From Adineta ricciae (lineage: Eukaryota > Rotifera > Eurotatoria > Adinetida > Adinetidae): 64,000 bases of DNA. Positions 51,587 to 63,425 of the stretch are shown piece by piece (the stretch's first letter is position 1; every line of letters starts with the position of its first letter). The translations under genes and the position numbers were made by a program. The stretch is from positions 372,001 to 436,000 of the forward strand of contig CAJNOJ010000053.1 of assembly GCA_905250025.1 (NCBI GenBank), in the 5' to 3' direction. The notes under the pieces were generated by a model. It ran no database searches. It worked only from the letters and a program-made list of their open reading frames with translations, and had not been told where the DNA came from.

Positions 51587-54500
51587 ATGGCTTCAACAAG
51601 TGATTTATCTGAACAATTCAATCATCTTGAAGACCAAGAAACAAACATAGCATCAACATCAATGACATCTGATGATCCTATTGATTCAGAAGAAAAACTT
51701 CAAGAACAAGTACCATCTTGTCAAGCAGAAGAAAATGAAATCAAAATGACAGATAACAATAATAACGACGAACTCACACAAATCGATCCATTACCGACCA
51801 TGAACGCAATCAATATGGTCACTGCGGAAGCTTCATTTACTGAAGCAACATCAGCAGATTTACCATTAGGTGCAACACGCTCATCTGTTGCTCGAATTCT
51901 CGTTAAGCCCGGACAAATCTTTCGTGTTCAGGTCGACAACGAAGTCAAAGAAGTACATGGTAAGTTGATTTATTTTCATTGTGATGATAACTACACGCGG
52001 CAACAAGAGATCTACTGTTTTAACTAAATAGTTACTGTTTTTTTTATATGAAAACTGTTATTTCTCCTTCCTTTTACTTCCATATATCATATCAGATTTG
52101 TTTATCATGGTTGACTATAATAGAACTAGAAAACAAACGATATTGATGATGTCAAAACAATTGATTGATGAAAGCAGTTTGTTGTTTTTTTTTGTTCCAG
52201 TTATCATTTTCTCTTTAGTTCGAGATATGTATCATATTAATGCCTGGAGTGTAAGATGTCTAGTTAATATGTTGGGGCGTATCTGAAGTGACAATTGACA
52301 AGGTCTTTTCAGATAAAATTTTTTCTGATAGATGATTCTGATATCTGGCCTTTACTTCTCGTAGACTCAATCAGTGAGTGAACTTTTCTTTCGATAAGAA
52401 CATCTATCTGGACAGCCGTATAAAGAGATATGTACTATTGTTTTTTGTCTTTCCTTTAATAAAGAGAAGAAGAAGAAGAAGAAGATGATAATGATAATGA
52501 TGATTTTCACGAAAACAAATATCGTCCTTAGTTGATGGCCGTTCGACGACTATTGTATATGTTTATTTTAATACATTGCATGCTGATGAATGAGGGGAAG
52601 TAGAAGAAGAAGAAGAAGAAAAAGAACACTATCGAGCAGAAGTGAGAGTTCCGTATCTCGATGTGTGTGTGGTTTATGTACATACGTTGTCGCTCGTTCT
52701 CTAGTTATTCTAATTATATGTACAGAAACAAGCGAGAGAAAGAGAAAAGGAGAAAGAGATAGAGAAGAAAGAAAAAGAACAGAACAACGAGTCATAGTAC
52801 ACACTCCGAGTGCAGAAAAAAGAAAAGTACGTTGGACAACCACAGTTGTATGGCAGAGATACACGCGTGTAGAGAACATCCTCTTGTCAAAAGATAATCG
52901 TCATTGAATTGTCAATAATCGATCTTGAAGTACTACTGATCATGTATGAAATCGGATTATTTGCAAAAAACGGATTTTATCCTCCGACATCACCCGGCTC
53001 CTCGAATACATCTTCACCCGACTCTTCGAAACACCAACGTCTACTAATTCCCGCAACGCCTTCGCCGCCTCACATATCTCACACTTACTTTCCTCCTCAA
53101 TCCTACCGTTTTCATTTGAATAATAATAATAATAATAATAATAGCTCGAATGGTAGTAGCGAAACACATTCATCATCATCATCAACCGCTTCGAGTCATG
53201 ATCAATTACATTCATGGTTTGTTGCACATATGACCACGCAACAACAGCAGCAAAGTATGTTTTATCATCGAAGTGAATGACTTTCCTTTTCGCTCTTCCC
53301 CCATAAAGCTAATTGATACTAAAAATAGAAGGATACAGAAACAAAAGACTTTTTCAATTTTGTACCCGAACGGAATTCCTTCTGTTCTTGTTATACATGA
53401 TTCATCATCATATTGTACTCGTACGTTCTTTGGGGGAGTAAAGCGCACAGTACAGTAATGCATGATTATGATTGATGCAGATTACACACAGGTCCAGCCG
53501 CAAGACTAGTATAAGTATAACCAGTCATGTTCTTTGGATATAGAAAGATAAAAAAGAATAGCAAAACTGCATTCATGGTTATATTTACTAATCGTTCTTT
53601 TTTTCTCGAGTAACAGTGACTGGATAGAGATAATCGGTGGTAGAATTGTTGTCTTTAACTGACGTCATCATACCACCCATCGATTCAGTCATTCGCCCAC
53701 GATCCGACCAGTCGTGACAAACAGCTGCTGTTTTTTTTTCTCTTTTATCCGGTATAATATCAGTGACCTTTTATTAAGCCTGATATACCTTGAGCACAGA
53801 GAAAAAGAGAGACAGAAAGAGAGAAAGATAAAAGGAAAAGGAATTGGAAAGAAAAATTTGACAATTTGTTTCATTCGTTATCGCATCTGTTTACCATATC
53901 AATTGACACGAGGATTAATTTGATTCTCTACTTCTTCTAGGTCCAGCGACAGTAAGAATGATTTCAGAGAACGGACCAGCTTTTCCATTACCTTTACATT
54001 TACCACCTGGACATATGGTTCAACAAGTTTTAGACGAGAATGGTGTCTTAACACATGTTATTATGTCGCAACCTGGACCATTACCACCACCGCCTCCACC
54101 TCATCATCATCTTGTAAATTAACATTAAATTTTGGAAAAAGAATTCTCGATTCTATTACTTTCGTTCCGTTCTTTAGCATACCGGTTATTCTCCATCGCC
54201 ATATAATGGACTTTATGGTCATCCGTCACAATATCACAATCCGAATCTTTACGGATCTTATCCAACTGATACATTATCGTACTCTTCACGTTCTCCTGGC
54301 AATCACACATCATCTTCACCATCTTCTACAACTAATCGTACGAAAGATCGAATTTCTGAGACTGTACAGTGAAAGTGACAACTATTTCTCTTCTTTCTAG
54401 CGTCACATTGTCTACTTCACCTTGCTGCTGATAGTAATGGGACATCAGCACCAACTAAAGTTAGTGGTAGTACATCTATAAACACTCCATCAGCTGACGC

Positions 54501-57500
54501 AACTAATAATCAACAGCATGGTTCGCCTGTGTATAATACGAATAATAACCATTGTAGTACGACTACAGGAGGAGGATCAAGTGGAAGAACTATGAATAAT
54601 GGTGGTTCAAAACGACGTATTCTTCCACCGCATTCGAATAAAAATTCCTTTGTAAATAATATTCATATGAGTAAGTATGACGAAAAAATCGCGCTTGATC
54701 TTAATTTGTCTGAAAGAATGAAACCTATGTTCTTAATCGAACAAAATGTCAATCAGTCTTTTCCAATAAAAAGTTATCGACGAATACGTTTGAATATAAA
54801 ATTTCTCATAGGTTTTCCATTTACATGTTCTTGACAAAGCTCATCTTTCGATTTGTCTAGATGGTTCACACAAGTCTCCACATCATCACCATCACCACCA
54901 TCATCATCCACCACCGGCACATTATCCGACGTTCTATCCTGATATGATCGCTCAGCCAACGAATGAACCTATGGATCTAGCAGCTGCAGCAGAATTCGAT
55001 AAAGAACGACAAACAATCGAAAAGATCCTATCGAAACTATCCCCGCCGACTGTAAGCCATCGATATTTTCTCGGCGAAGATATGAAACTCTATTTGTTTC
55101 TTCAATATAGGTTCACGATATCGAAAGTCGAAGTGTATTAGTCCGAATTCAACCGCCTCGTGAAACATCGTTAACGTCATCTCAATCGGATTATTCCGTT
55201 GATTTTACCAACCTTAACTACGAATTGTTGCTGTCAGATAAAGGCAAAGATGCCAAGTATAAGCAAGTCTATTGGTAAGATGCCAGACTAACCGTGTATT
55301 AAAGTAATCAGTTGTTGTTGTTCTCTTCTTTCAGTGGCGATGCCATAGAAATAACTTTGAAAGATCTTAAACCTGCGACAGAATACCATTTAAAGTAACA
55401 AAAAACTTTCATGGAAATCTTTTCACTACTACTGACAAAAAACTTCGATTTTCTAGAGTTTGTGCTTGTATTGATTCATGCAAAGGCGAATACACGGATC
55501 CTGTTCCATTTACAACGGAGCAATGTGAACCTGATCGACCTAGTCCGCCGAAACTATTGGGCGGACGGCTAAAAAATTCGTTAACATTAAAATGGACAGC
55601 AACAGCTGATAATGGTTCGAAAATAACCAATTACATTCTTGAATATGATGAGGTCGGTTTTTTTCGTCACTTGAACGATGATTTTTCATCGTTACTTCTC
55701 TCATTCTCTTTCAGGGCAAAGGACGAGAATTTGTGGAGATTTATCGTGGCATAAAGAAACAATTTTTGTTGAGTAAATTAACCCCAGCTACGTTCTATGT
55801 ATTTCGTTTATCTGCTGAGAACAGTATTGGACGAAGGTGAGAATAACCGCATTGCAAACAGACGCAGTTCAACCTCGTTGCTTTCTCGTTTCAGCGAATC
55901 TAGTGAAACAGTTCGATTCAGTACCATAGGCACAATACCTTCTGAACCTGATCCTCCAATGTTATTGGAAAAAGGCGTGAAACATATAACTCTATCTTGG
56001 ACAAGTCGCCCCACTGATGAAACATTTACATTGCAAATGAATGATGAATCAAATTATTTTCGTAATAAATATACTGGACCATCACTATCGTATACTGTGA
56101 CGGATTTATATCGAAATACTGAATATAAGTTTCGAGTAAGTTATACATGTTTTAATTCCTCGTTTTTTTGTACGATGCAATTAATTTATTCTAGTTGGCA
56201 GCACATAATCAAGAAGGACAGAGTAACTATTCTCAAGTTGCTACTTATAAGACATTGCCTGATCGACCTGATCCACCTGCGAAACCTCGAATAAAAGGAC
56301 ACATTCAAGCCACACAATGTCGTATCGCTTGGGGTAAGAAAAATGGCTTGAGGGTCCTTCTTGCTTCTCATATATATTGGATGTTTTATTCTAGATCCAC
56401 CAAGAGAGAATGGCGGAGCTGAGATTCAACAGTACCAGTTGGAAGTGGAAGAGTCAAAAGGTATATTTACATTCATACCTTTGCTCATTCCATTGTACTT
56501 CTATTTTTTTAGGTTTTCATGTGATCTATACTGGTTTAGACACTGAATATTTACTTGAACAGTTAATACCTGGTCATTTGTATTCATTGCGTCTATCCTG
56601 TTCGAGTATCGGTGGTCATAGTCATCCATCGGACATTACACAAATAAAAACGCTTGCTGTCGCACCTGCTTCGTGTCATCCACCAAAGATTTCAGGAAAA
56701 CCGAAAGCAAATTCTTTGCATCTTCGTTGGGGTATGACACATATGATTGTTTTTTCCTCGAGTTTCTCTTGACAGTGCAAAATGAATAGTCTTCTACAAG
56801 GCTAGAAAAACGTCCTAAAGAAAATATTTCAGTATCTGCTAAATCAGTCTTTAAACACGTTCAAAGTATTAGACACGTGTGCGCCTATGACCTCAGATGT
56901 ACATATAACTAGTTTGCTTTCCGTTTCGTTTCAGCTTATCCTGATTATGATGGCGGTTCAAGTGTCATAGAATTTGAAGTTCAAGTCATTAATCCTGATA
57001 ATTCATCACGTATTGTGTATCGTGGACGAAACCTTGAGTGTGCTGTTGCTGGTTTATTACCCGGTCGTCCATATCTATTTCAAGTTCGAGCGTCCAATCG
57101 AGCAGGAGTACGTCATCTGACACTGTTCCATAGAATTACTAGAAATTTTCATGTTCATAGGCTGGTCCATGGTCAGAATACCTTGAAGTTCTTTCTGGTC
57201 CCGGTACACCTGAAGTCCCACGAAACCTTGCAGTTGAATGTCGGACGGCGAATAGTGTCTACCTTAGTTGGGAAGAAGGTGCACATAATGGTGCAGCGAT
57301 AACAGAATATCGTCTAGAATCGTCTCGAAAAGAAAATGATTTGTTCACGCAAATCTATTGTGGTACGAGTTGTTCATATGAAGCGAAAGGTCTTATTCCG
57401 GTTACACAATATTTTTTCCGAGTACAAGTATATTGAAATGCTATTTTTGGAATTTCAATTATTGCAATAAATCTCTTTTGATTTAGGCGGTAAACGCAGC

Positions 57501-58904
57501 TGGCCCCAGTCCATACAGTATAATAGTATCATATGTCACACCAGCCACTCCACCATCTATTGTTACATCTGTGAAAGTAAATCCGAAATCAACATCAATG
57601 ACGGTTAATTGGAAAGAACCATCGAATAATGGCTTGCCAATCACGGGTTACTATATTGACATTGGTGAGAAGGAGTTAATCTTTGTTCCTCCAGAACTGA
57701 CTGAATACACTATTGACGAAGTATTACCTGATACATCTTACAGGTAAGATTCATGAGTAATGGGATGTCTGAGAAATCGACTTTTCTAGAATTCGCATAC
57801 GTGCTGTGAACCCTATTGGACAAGGTCCATATTCTTCGACGGTTAAATGTCAAACGAAATGTTTACCACCGGATGCTCCTCAACTCGAGTGTGCTGTAGC
57901 AACACACAATTCTCTGAAATTGAAATGGAATCCGATTAAACATACGACACCGACAACGACGAATAGCAGTGAACAAGTCCCATCGATACGTATCATAAGT
58001 TATTCGATTGAGATGGAAGCTAAAGATGGAACGTGAGTGACACAAAATGCTCTTATCTTCACGAAATAGATGTGTGTCTCATTTAGTTTTTATTCAATCT
58101 ATACGGGAAATACATCATCGCATAAAATCAGCAAATTGCAAGAGAATACATCGTATCATTTTCGTATATGTGCGAAAAACGATACAGCTGCTGGCCCCTG
58201 GTCAGAGATCTACACATTCTCCACAACAAAAGCGCCACCCAATGCTTTAAAAGGTAACTACAATCCTTAGCGAAACTCACCAATGCAATCATTTCGTCCT
58301 ACTTTCAGCACCGAATATCACCGAAATTACATCTACCTCATGTGTATTTAATTGGCAAGCCCATAAACCACTCGGTAAAGACACAATCAGTTATGTATTA
58401 CAGCTGCAAATATATCGCAAAGAAGCTGATTACAGAGAAATCTATCATGGTGAATCAACGTCCCATCGTGCCATTAATTTAGAATCCGGTGTTGACTATC
58501 GCGCACGTATATGTGCTATTCGTACGACCAACGAAGGTATCGCATTGAATAGTTCGTTCAGTCCAGCAACACATTTTGTTTTACCGCGACCTGAAGACTT
58601 AGCGGCGGCATTAACAGTCTCGAAGACATTGGAGAATCGGTCGGTAAATGCGAATGTCAATGAGCAACGTGTATCATTGATGAATCGTATTCGTTGTGAT
58701 ATTCATCGAAAATTGAAATCTATGAAATTATTCGAAAGTCGAAAGTTGACTGATCAACAATGGGCATTCGTTATCTCTGTTGGATTCGCACTCTTAGCAA
58801 TCTTCATCGCCATTTTTGCCAATGTTATCTATTCGAAGTATAATAATGATTCGATCCTATCAGTTGATAAGACAATTTCTTCGTCTCCCGGAATAAAACA
58901 ATAA
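51587..58904 (+). CDS. FNDC3: FNDC3-type membrane protein with nine fibronectin III domains
   Basis: Orthologue of vertebrate FNDC3A/B, Golgi/ER-anchored by a C-terminal tail helix. The first exon (51587-51959) ends LVKPGQIFRVQVDNEVKEVH, phase 1. Next come exons 53941-54113 (PATVRMISENGPAFPLPL, VQQVLDENGVLTHVIMSQPG), 54178-54334 and the low-complexity exons up to 55052, with a poly-His run HKSPHHHHHHHHHPPP. Nine FN3 domains run from about 55112 to 58590: seen are NYELLLSDKGKDAKYKQVY, DNGSKITNYILEYDE, TPATFYVFRLSAENSIGR, NGGAEIQQYQLEVEE, LLPGRPYLFQVRASNRAG, NGLPITGYYIDIG, NPIGQGPYSS. The tail has QWAFVISVGFALLAIFIAIF as the membrane anchor. About 20 exons. The 2-kb first intron is by far the longest and contains a possible alternative first exon. 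The 3' UTR is followed by AT-rich sequence. Confidence 0.92.
52465..52484 (+). repeat. (GAA)n microsatellite
   Basis: GAA/AGA triplet run in FNDC3 intron 1, followed by GATGATAATGATAATGATGAT. A second (AGA)n tract lies at about 52599-52622. Confidence 0.75.
52942..53251 (+). CDS. Possible alternative first coding exon of FNDC3
   Basis: Within FNDC3 intron 1. Opens at an ATG (MYEIGLFAKNGFYPPTSPGS), continues through Pro/Ser-rich sequence and an Asn run made by an (AAT)n microsatellite at about 53119-53143, and ends HMTTQQQQQ before a GTATGT donor at 53252. The donor is phase 1, the same as exon 1 at 51959, so both can splice to the exon at 53941. The encoded N-terminus would replace the QVNPGE-type lead-in. 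Composition is coding-like, but I see no proof of transcription. It could also be a cassette exon if an upstream acceptor is used. Confidence 0.5.
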
Positions 58905-60341
58905 CAGTGAGATCATTTTCAACCAAAAGAAAGCCATTTCTATATCTATATCTCTATACATATATATAGTCGTTTTTCTCCCTATGTACGGGTTGACCTT
59001 TTTCTGTTTTATCTGTTGTTCTTCGCACTGTTAAATGTTGTTGGTTTGGCCATTGGCTATTGGTTATTATTCTGATATGAGAAAACAAAAGAAAAACGTA
59101 ACTATATAACTTATATTTGTTTTTTCTTCTTATTATTATTGCTGACTACATGCACAATCTAAATATATACATATGAACGGTTTTTTTTCTCTTTGTTTTT
59201 GTTTTTATTTCGTTTTGTGCGTATGCACGCAGTCACTGCGGCAACAATTTTATTTTTATCGTTGTTTTCCCATATTCGTTTTTCTCTCTTCCTCTTTGTT
59301 TTGCTGTTCTTCTCAATGTTGTTAAGTGTGTGTGAAGCAAGTGAAAGAAAGTCACAGACACAAGAATATATTGATAGAAATGTGTATACATATATTTATT
59401 ATTTGATTGCATATGTGTGTCGGATTTTAAATAACAATAAAGTGAAGAGACATGAAACGGAATGTTTAATAGCTGGTCATACTTTGTTTTTTGTTGAAAT
59501 AAACTTCAAAGAATGCTACAGAAATTGACCGAATTGCTGCCATCAACTGAACCGTTTGTGATTCGTGTCTAATATTTCTATAAGACGCTACCCGTCAGAC
59601 CGATGATGCTGAATTGCTCTAAGAGAGTTTGGAGATTGTCTCGTGCTCAGAAGGCATTTCTTCTCTTCAATCGCTATGTATGATTGGAATTAAAATCTAA
59701 GCACTGATTCATATTTCGTATCGAAAGAAGAAGGTATGTTTGATTGATCGATAAAACTAATTGCCCTTGGAGGACTATTTATTTATACAATGTATTACGT
59801 CGGTAGAATATTTCTTCCACATTTGATTTTTTTGTAGTTATAAGAAACGTGAATATCAATAAGTGTAACGAGATGAATCAGCAGTAGAATCTATGTTATG
59901 TCGAACAGATGATTCAATAGGACTAATGACGTCAAGGAAATGACACGTTTGTTAGTAATTACTGAGAACTGTATAAATATTACACAATGAATCAAAGCAT
60001 AAAATCAAGGACAAGGAACTTTGACAAATGAAATTTGATTACTGAATTAAAATGTTTTTGTAACCCTAAAGAAAAAATTTATTAAGGATACAGTAATTTA
60101 CTGGCGATTTATCGAAAGAAACAGTGTAGGTTTATTATTACGACGTCACCCGTCTGCATGAAACAGTAGATCATCAGATATCATTTTTCACGTGTATTAT
60201 TTATATTTGCCTTCATACAATGTGTGAAAATAAAGAAAGAGACAAAACTGAAACAACTGAAGCGTAGAAGTATAAAATACACGCGGACATATCTGTCGCA
60301 TCTAAAAAATTGCCTGTTTCTATTTGTTGGCAACGAATAGC
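58905..60341. other. Intergenic, FNDC3 3' flank and promoter of the next gene
   Basis: About 1.4 kb. An ATATCTATATC-type tract runs at about 58940-58970. The 111-codon frame at 59193-59528 begins in T-rich sequence and is unlikely to be translated; it probably lies in the FNDC3 3' UTR. Nothing else seen. Confidence 0.5.
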
Positions 60342-61905
60342 ATGGACTTAGTTCTAGAGCCAATTACTCCTGTTATCTCTCGAAAACTTCCAACACCAAT
60401 AAATTCTCCGAGAAGTTTAACTGATGAACAATACTTTACACCTCAGTTACGTGTACGCAATAGGCAAGTGTCAACAGAATCGGAATCAACGACGTCCAAC
60501 ATTTCGTCAGTGTCATCAGATTACGAGAGTGACGAAAATTCGAATTCAACAGATCGTGCTTCAACACCAGCATCCAGACATGTCCACTTTTCTTCGTCCG
60601 TTCCACTGTCGATTGAAATTCAGGTCAGTATCGAAAATGACGAAGCAGAATTTTTCGCTGTTGCCGTCCCGAGTGAGTCAACTGATTGCATCAACGAACT
60701 TCCGCAGCCATCTGTGCGAAAACGTGATAAAATACGTGCAGCATTTCATAAAAAGTTTCACCGAGTACACAGCGACACAACCAATACAAGTACCCATGAC
60801 TGGAACGAAGTTTTAGCTAAAACAATAGTCTCCATACACCGTGATATGGAAGACATCATCACCGATTTGGATGAAGCTCCTACACATATTACAAATAATC
60901 CAACATCGTGTTCATCAGAACAAATTTTGAGTAAGCCTCATCTATCGTTTGCTGAACGTCAACGTGGAAAACTTCAGTTGATACGAATGGCACAAATGTT
61001 GCAACCTCCCAATCTTTTAACCTGTGCATTAAGAGAATCGCCTTATGCGTACACTGATATTATCGTGCCAGATAACAATGCTTTACTTCGTCTGAAGAAA
61101 AACTTTCCATTCGACAATCTTTTGATACAACATCAACCATTTCAGCATAGGAAATTTCGTTATCGAACTCAACGTAGTTTACTAAGGATTCGACACGATT
61201 TAAAAAAGCTCAAACGTGATTTATATGGCAGTGAAACATTCAAATCACATAAAGAGTTACCATCGCTCTTCGTTCAGAATTATCGAAATCATTTAGAGCA
61301 AGCTTTACATGAAGTTCGCCAACAAATCGCTGAATATGATCGTATACATTCTACGAACGATCATAACCGACCTAGTATCAGTCAAATTGTTGCAAAAATG
61401 AAACGAATCGATCCGGATGTCAAAGCACAAATTGATGATTATCGAACAAAACTACGACCGATCGTAATACTTGTTATCATAAAGAATCGATTCACGTCAA
61501 AGAATACTTTTGTTACTATTTTAGGAATACATTGATAAAAATGCCAAGCGTGAGTTAATCTCTGCACCATTCATCCCGCACCGACCAGCATACTGTCCTG
61601 ATCGTTTGCGAAAAGAAACCAGCAAGAATATCAAAGACGAAAGCGATCAACTTCTCGACAAACGCTTCGATCCAACGACGTTTGTCGATCTCAATCAAGA
61701 AGCCAAAGAGTTCTTCGACGATGATTTACCTTTTTGGGACAGACCCGAAGGCAAAAGATTACCAGTAGTACCACATTCATCACCAAGACGCCTATCACAT
61801 CTTGAACTTTTACCACCTAAAGTAGGTGTTTGGGATCGACTAGTTTATTCGTTTAAATTCCAACAAAAGCTACTTCGTCTTGCTGAATCTCAAAAAGGCA
61901 TATAG
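60342..61905 (+). CDS. Unknown 500-residue protein, convergent overlap with CAX exchanger
   Basis: Not recognised. Exons 60342-61463 and 61525-61905 join in phase 0 and give 500 residues. The N-terminal 100 residues are Ser/Thr-rich and acidic (SESESTTSNISSVSSDYESD-type, partly quoted: SSVSSDYESDENSNSTDR). A basic helix KRDKIRAAFHKKFHRVH follows, then THDWNEVLAKTIVSIHRDMEDI. A central globular-looking region has FAERQRGKLQLIRMAQML and LLRIRHDLKKLKRDLYG. After residue 375 there are FIPHRPAYCPDRLRKE, FVDLNQEAKEFFDDDLPFWD and VGVWDRLVYSFKFQQKLL. No membrane or signal segment. Even spread of conserved-looking W, P and charged residues suggests a folded C-terminal half. The start is an ATG after an in-frame stop-free lead. 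Its last 16 coding bases overlap the CAX gene on the other strand. Confidence 0.78.
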
Positions 61906-63425
61906 AAAAATCCAGTTGCAATTGTTCCATAAGCTAGTAATAATTGAATTCCTTGCATCCAATTAGAATTACCATTCAGCACGCTGTTACCTAATCGAAG
62001 AAAAACATCGAAATGCGCAATAAATAATGTAATTCTATACTGCCCTTGGCTTACAAATGGCTACGGAAAATACCGTGCTGATGAGATCATAAGGTTTGAA
62101 ATCAAAATCGAGAATAACGTTCGGTTCACCATTTGGTTTTTCATAGAATATGAAATTACTTGCCGCTAATGTAATTGGAGCAATGAAGCATAGAATCTGT
62201 GATGTCGAATTTTGTGTCACTGCTATAGCTTTAGTTTTTTTCAAAAGTAAAATGAGAAAAACATGAAATTGACATCTCACGTTCTGTGACATACTAAGTT
62301 CAATCTTATTTTTCAACGCACAAGAGATACAAGTAACAAACTCGATAATTGCACTGACTAATGGAAGAATAATTGCAGCTGTGAAACTCGAACTAATATG
62401 TAACTGTGCAATAGCTCCTTCCAGACTATCGACGATAAATTGACATAAACAGACAATCAAAGTTGTAGTAATAATCAATGAACTGATGCTACAAAACAAA
62501 GATATTCATACAACGAGAGAAGGGAATCAATAGAATAGGATTTACTCTTTGATGAGTAGATAGATTTGGATAGGCTTTTTCGAATCGATTTCTATGATGG
62601 GTTCATGATCGATTGGACTATTTAAAATTGATGGTGAACGATCAAGAGCCATCATTGATAAAGCGGTGTGAACGCGACGTTTTGTGTCACTTTGCCGTTT
62701 GATATCCGCAATGTACAAATACGAGTGCGTTTTCCAAGCAAAGACAATATTGACGATGCCGAGTAGAAAGAGTATCAACGCACTGACATAAGAGAATCGA
62801 CTCATTGTAGTCGAAGTCATTACATTCGATCCTAAGGAAATTTTCAATGCTGACGGACCTAATTGAACAAAGTGTGAACATCAAAATTCATCTTCCTCGT
62901 TTGTTTGCATTACACAGAATAACAATGGTTAGACAGATTAATGATGCGGCATTGATGCCAGCTAATTTTTCACCGAATGTTTGCTCCTTATAGCGTAAAC
63001 CGCCGAAGAATAAAGCTAAACGTCGATAATTATCGTTCTAATTGTGAAATAATCTTTTCTGACATACCCAGTCCAACTCCTACGCAAACATTGCTTGTAA
63101 CCGCTCCTAGGATCGATGCTTTGACAACGTTAATTAAGCCTTTTCTCAATGCAACGACCGTAAATATCAACTCAGCGACATTTCCCAAGCCGGAGTTTAA
63201 AAATCCTCCGAAAAAATTGCCACAGTATTGTGCAACACTTTCCGTTGCTTCAGTGGCGAACGCCGCCAATGGAACAATGGCGACAATCGCTGTACAAAAT
63301 ATCAAGGTTGGATTCTCCGAAAAGTAGTATTTGAAAATAAATGCGATTGGACAACAAATCGACAGGCCAAAAAAGATCCGATTTCGCAGCGATGTTGATC
63401 GAATATAATTTACTAGCGAATTCAT
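61890..63425 (-). CDS. CAX-type Ca2+/H+ (cation/proton) exchanger
   Basis: Multi-helix antiporter of the CaCA superfamily, CAX branch, likely vacuolar or organellar, moving Ca2+ against H+. Start at MNSLVNYIRS (63423-63425). Hydrophobic helices: GLSICCPIAFIFKYY, LIFCTAIVAIVPLAAFATEA, then the first alpha-repeat motif SGLGNVAELIFTVVALRKG (63130-63190) with GNxxE intact and GAVTSNVCVGVGLG. A loop with charged KRQSDTKRRVH follows, then the second half: LIITTTLIVCLCQFIVDSLE, ILPLVSAIIEFVTCISCALK, STSQILCFIAPITLAASNF and the last exon GNSNWMQGIQLLLAYG-type, ending FFYMPF before TGA at 61890-61892. In the second repeat the usual G-N-A-A-E-H is read as S-A-I-I-E-F. About six exons; the exon after 62880 is only partly traced. 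Confidence 0.85.

Noticed and set aside
52590-52907. 105-codon plus-strand frame in FNDC3 intron 1.
   Set aside because: Arg/Lys/Glu-rich product of the adjacent (GAA)n purine tract; no donor in a compatible phase was found.
59193-59528. 111-codon plus-strand frame after FNDC3.
   Set aside because: Phe/Leu/Ser-rich from T-rich DNA, no splice support or motif; most likely FNDC3 3' UTR.
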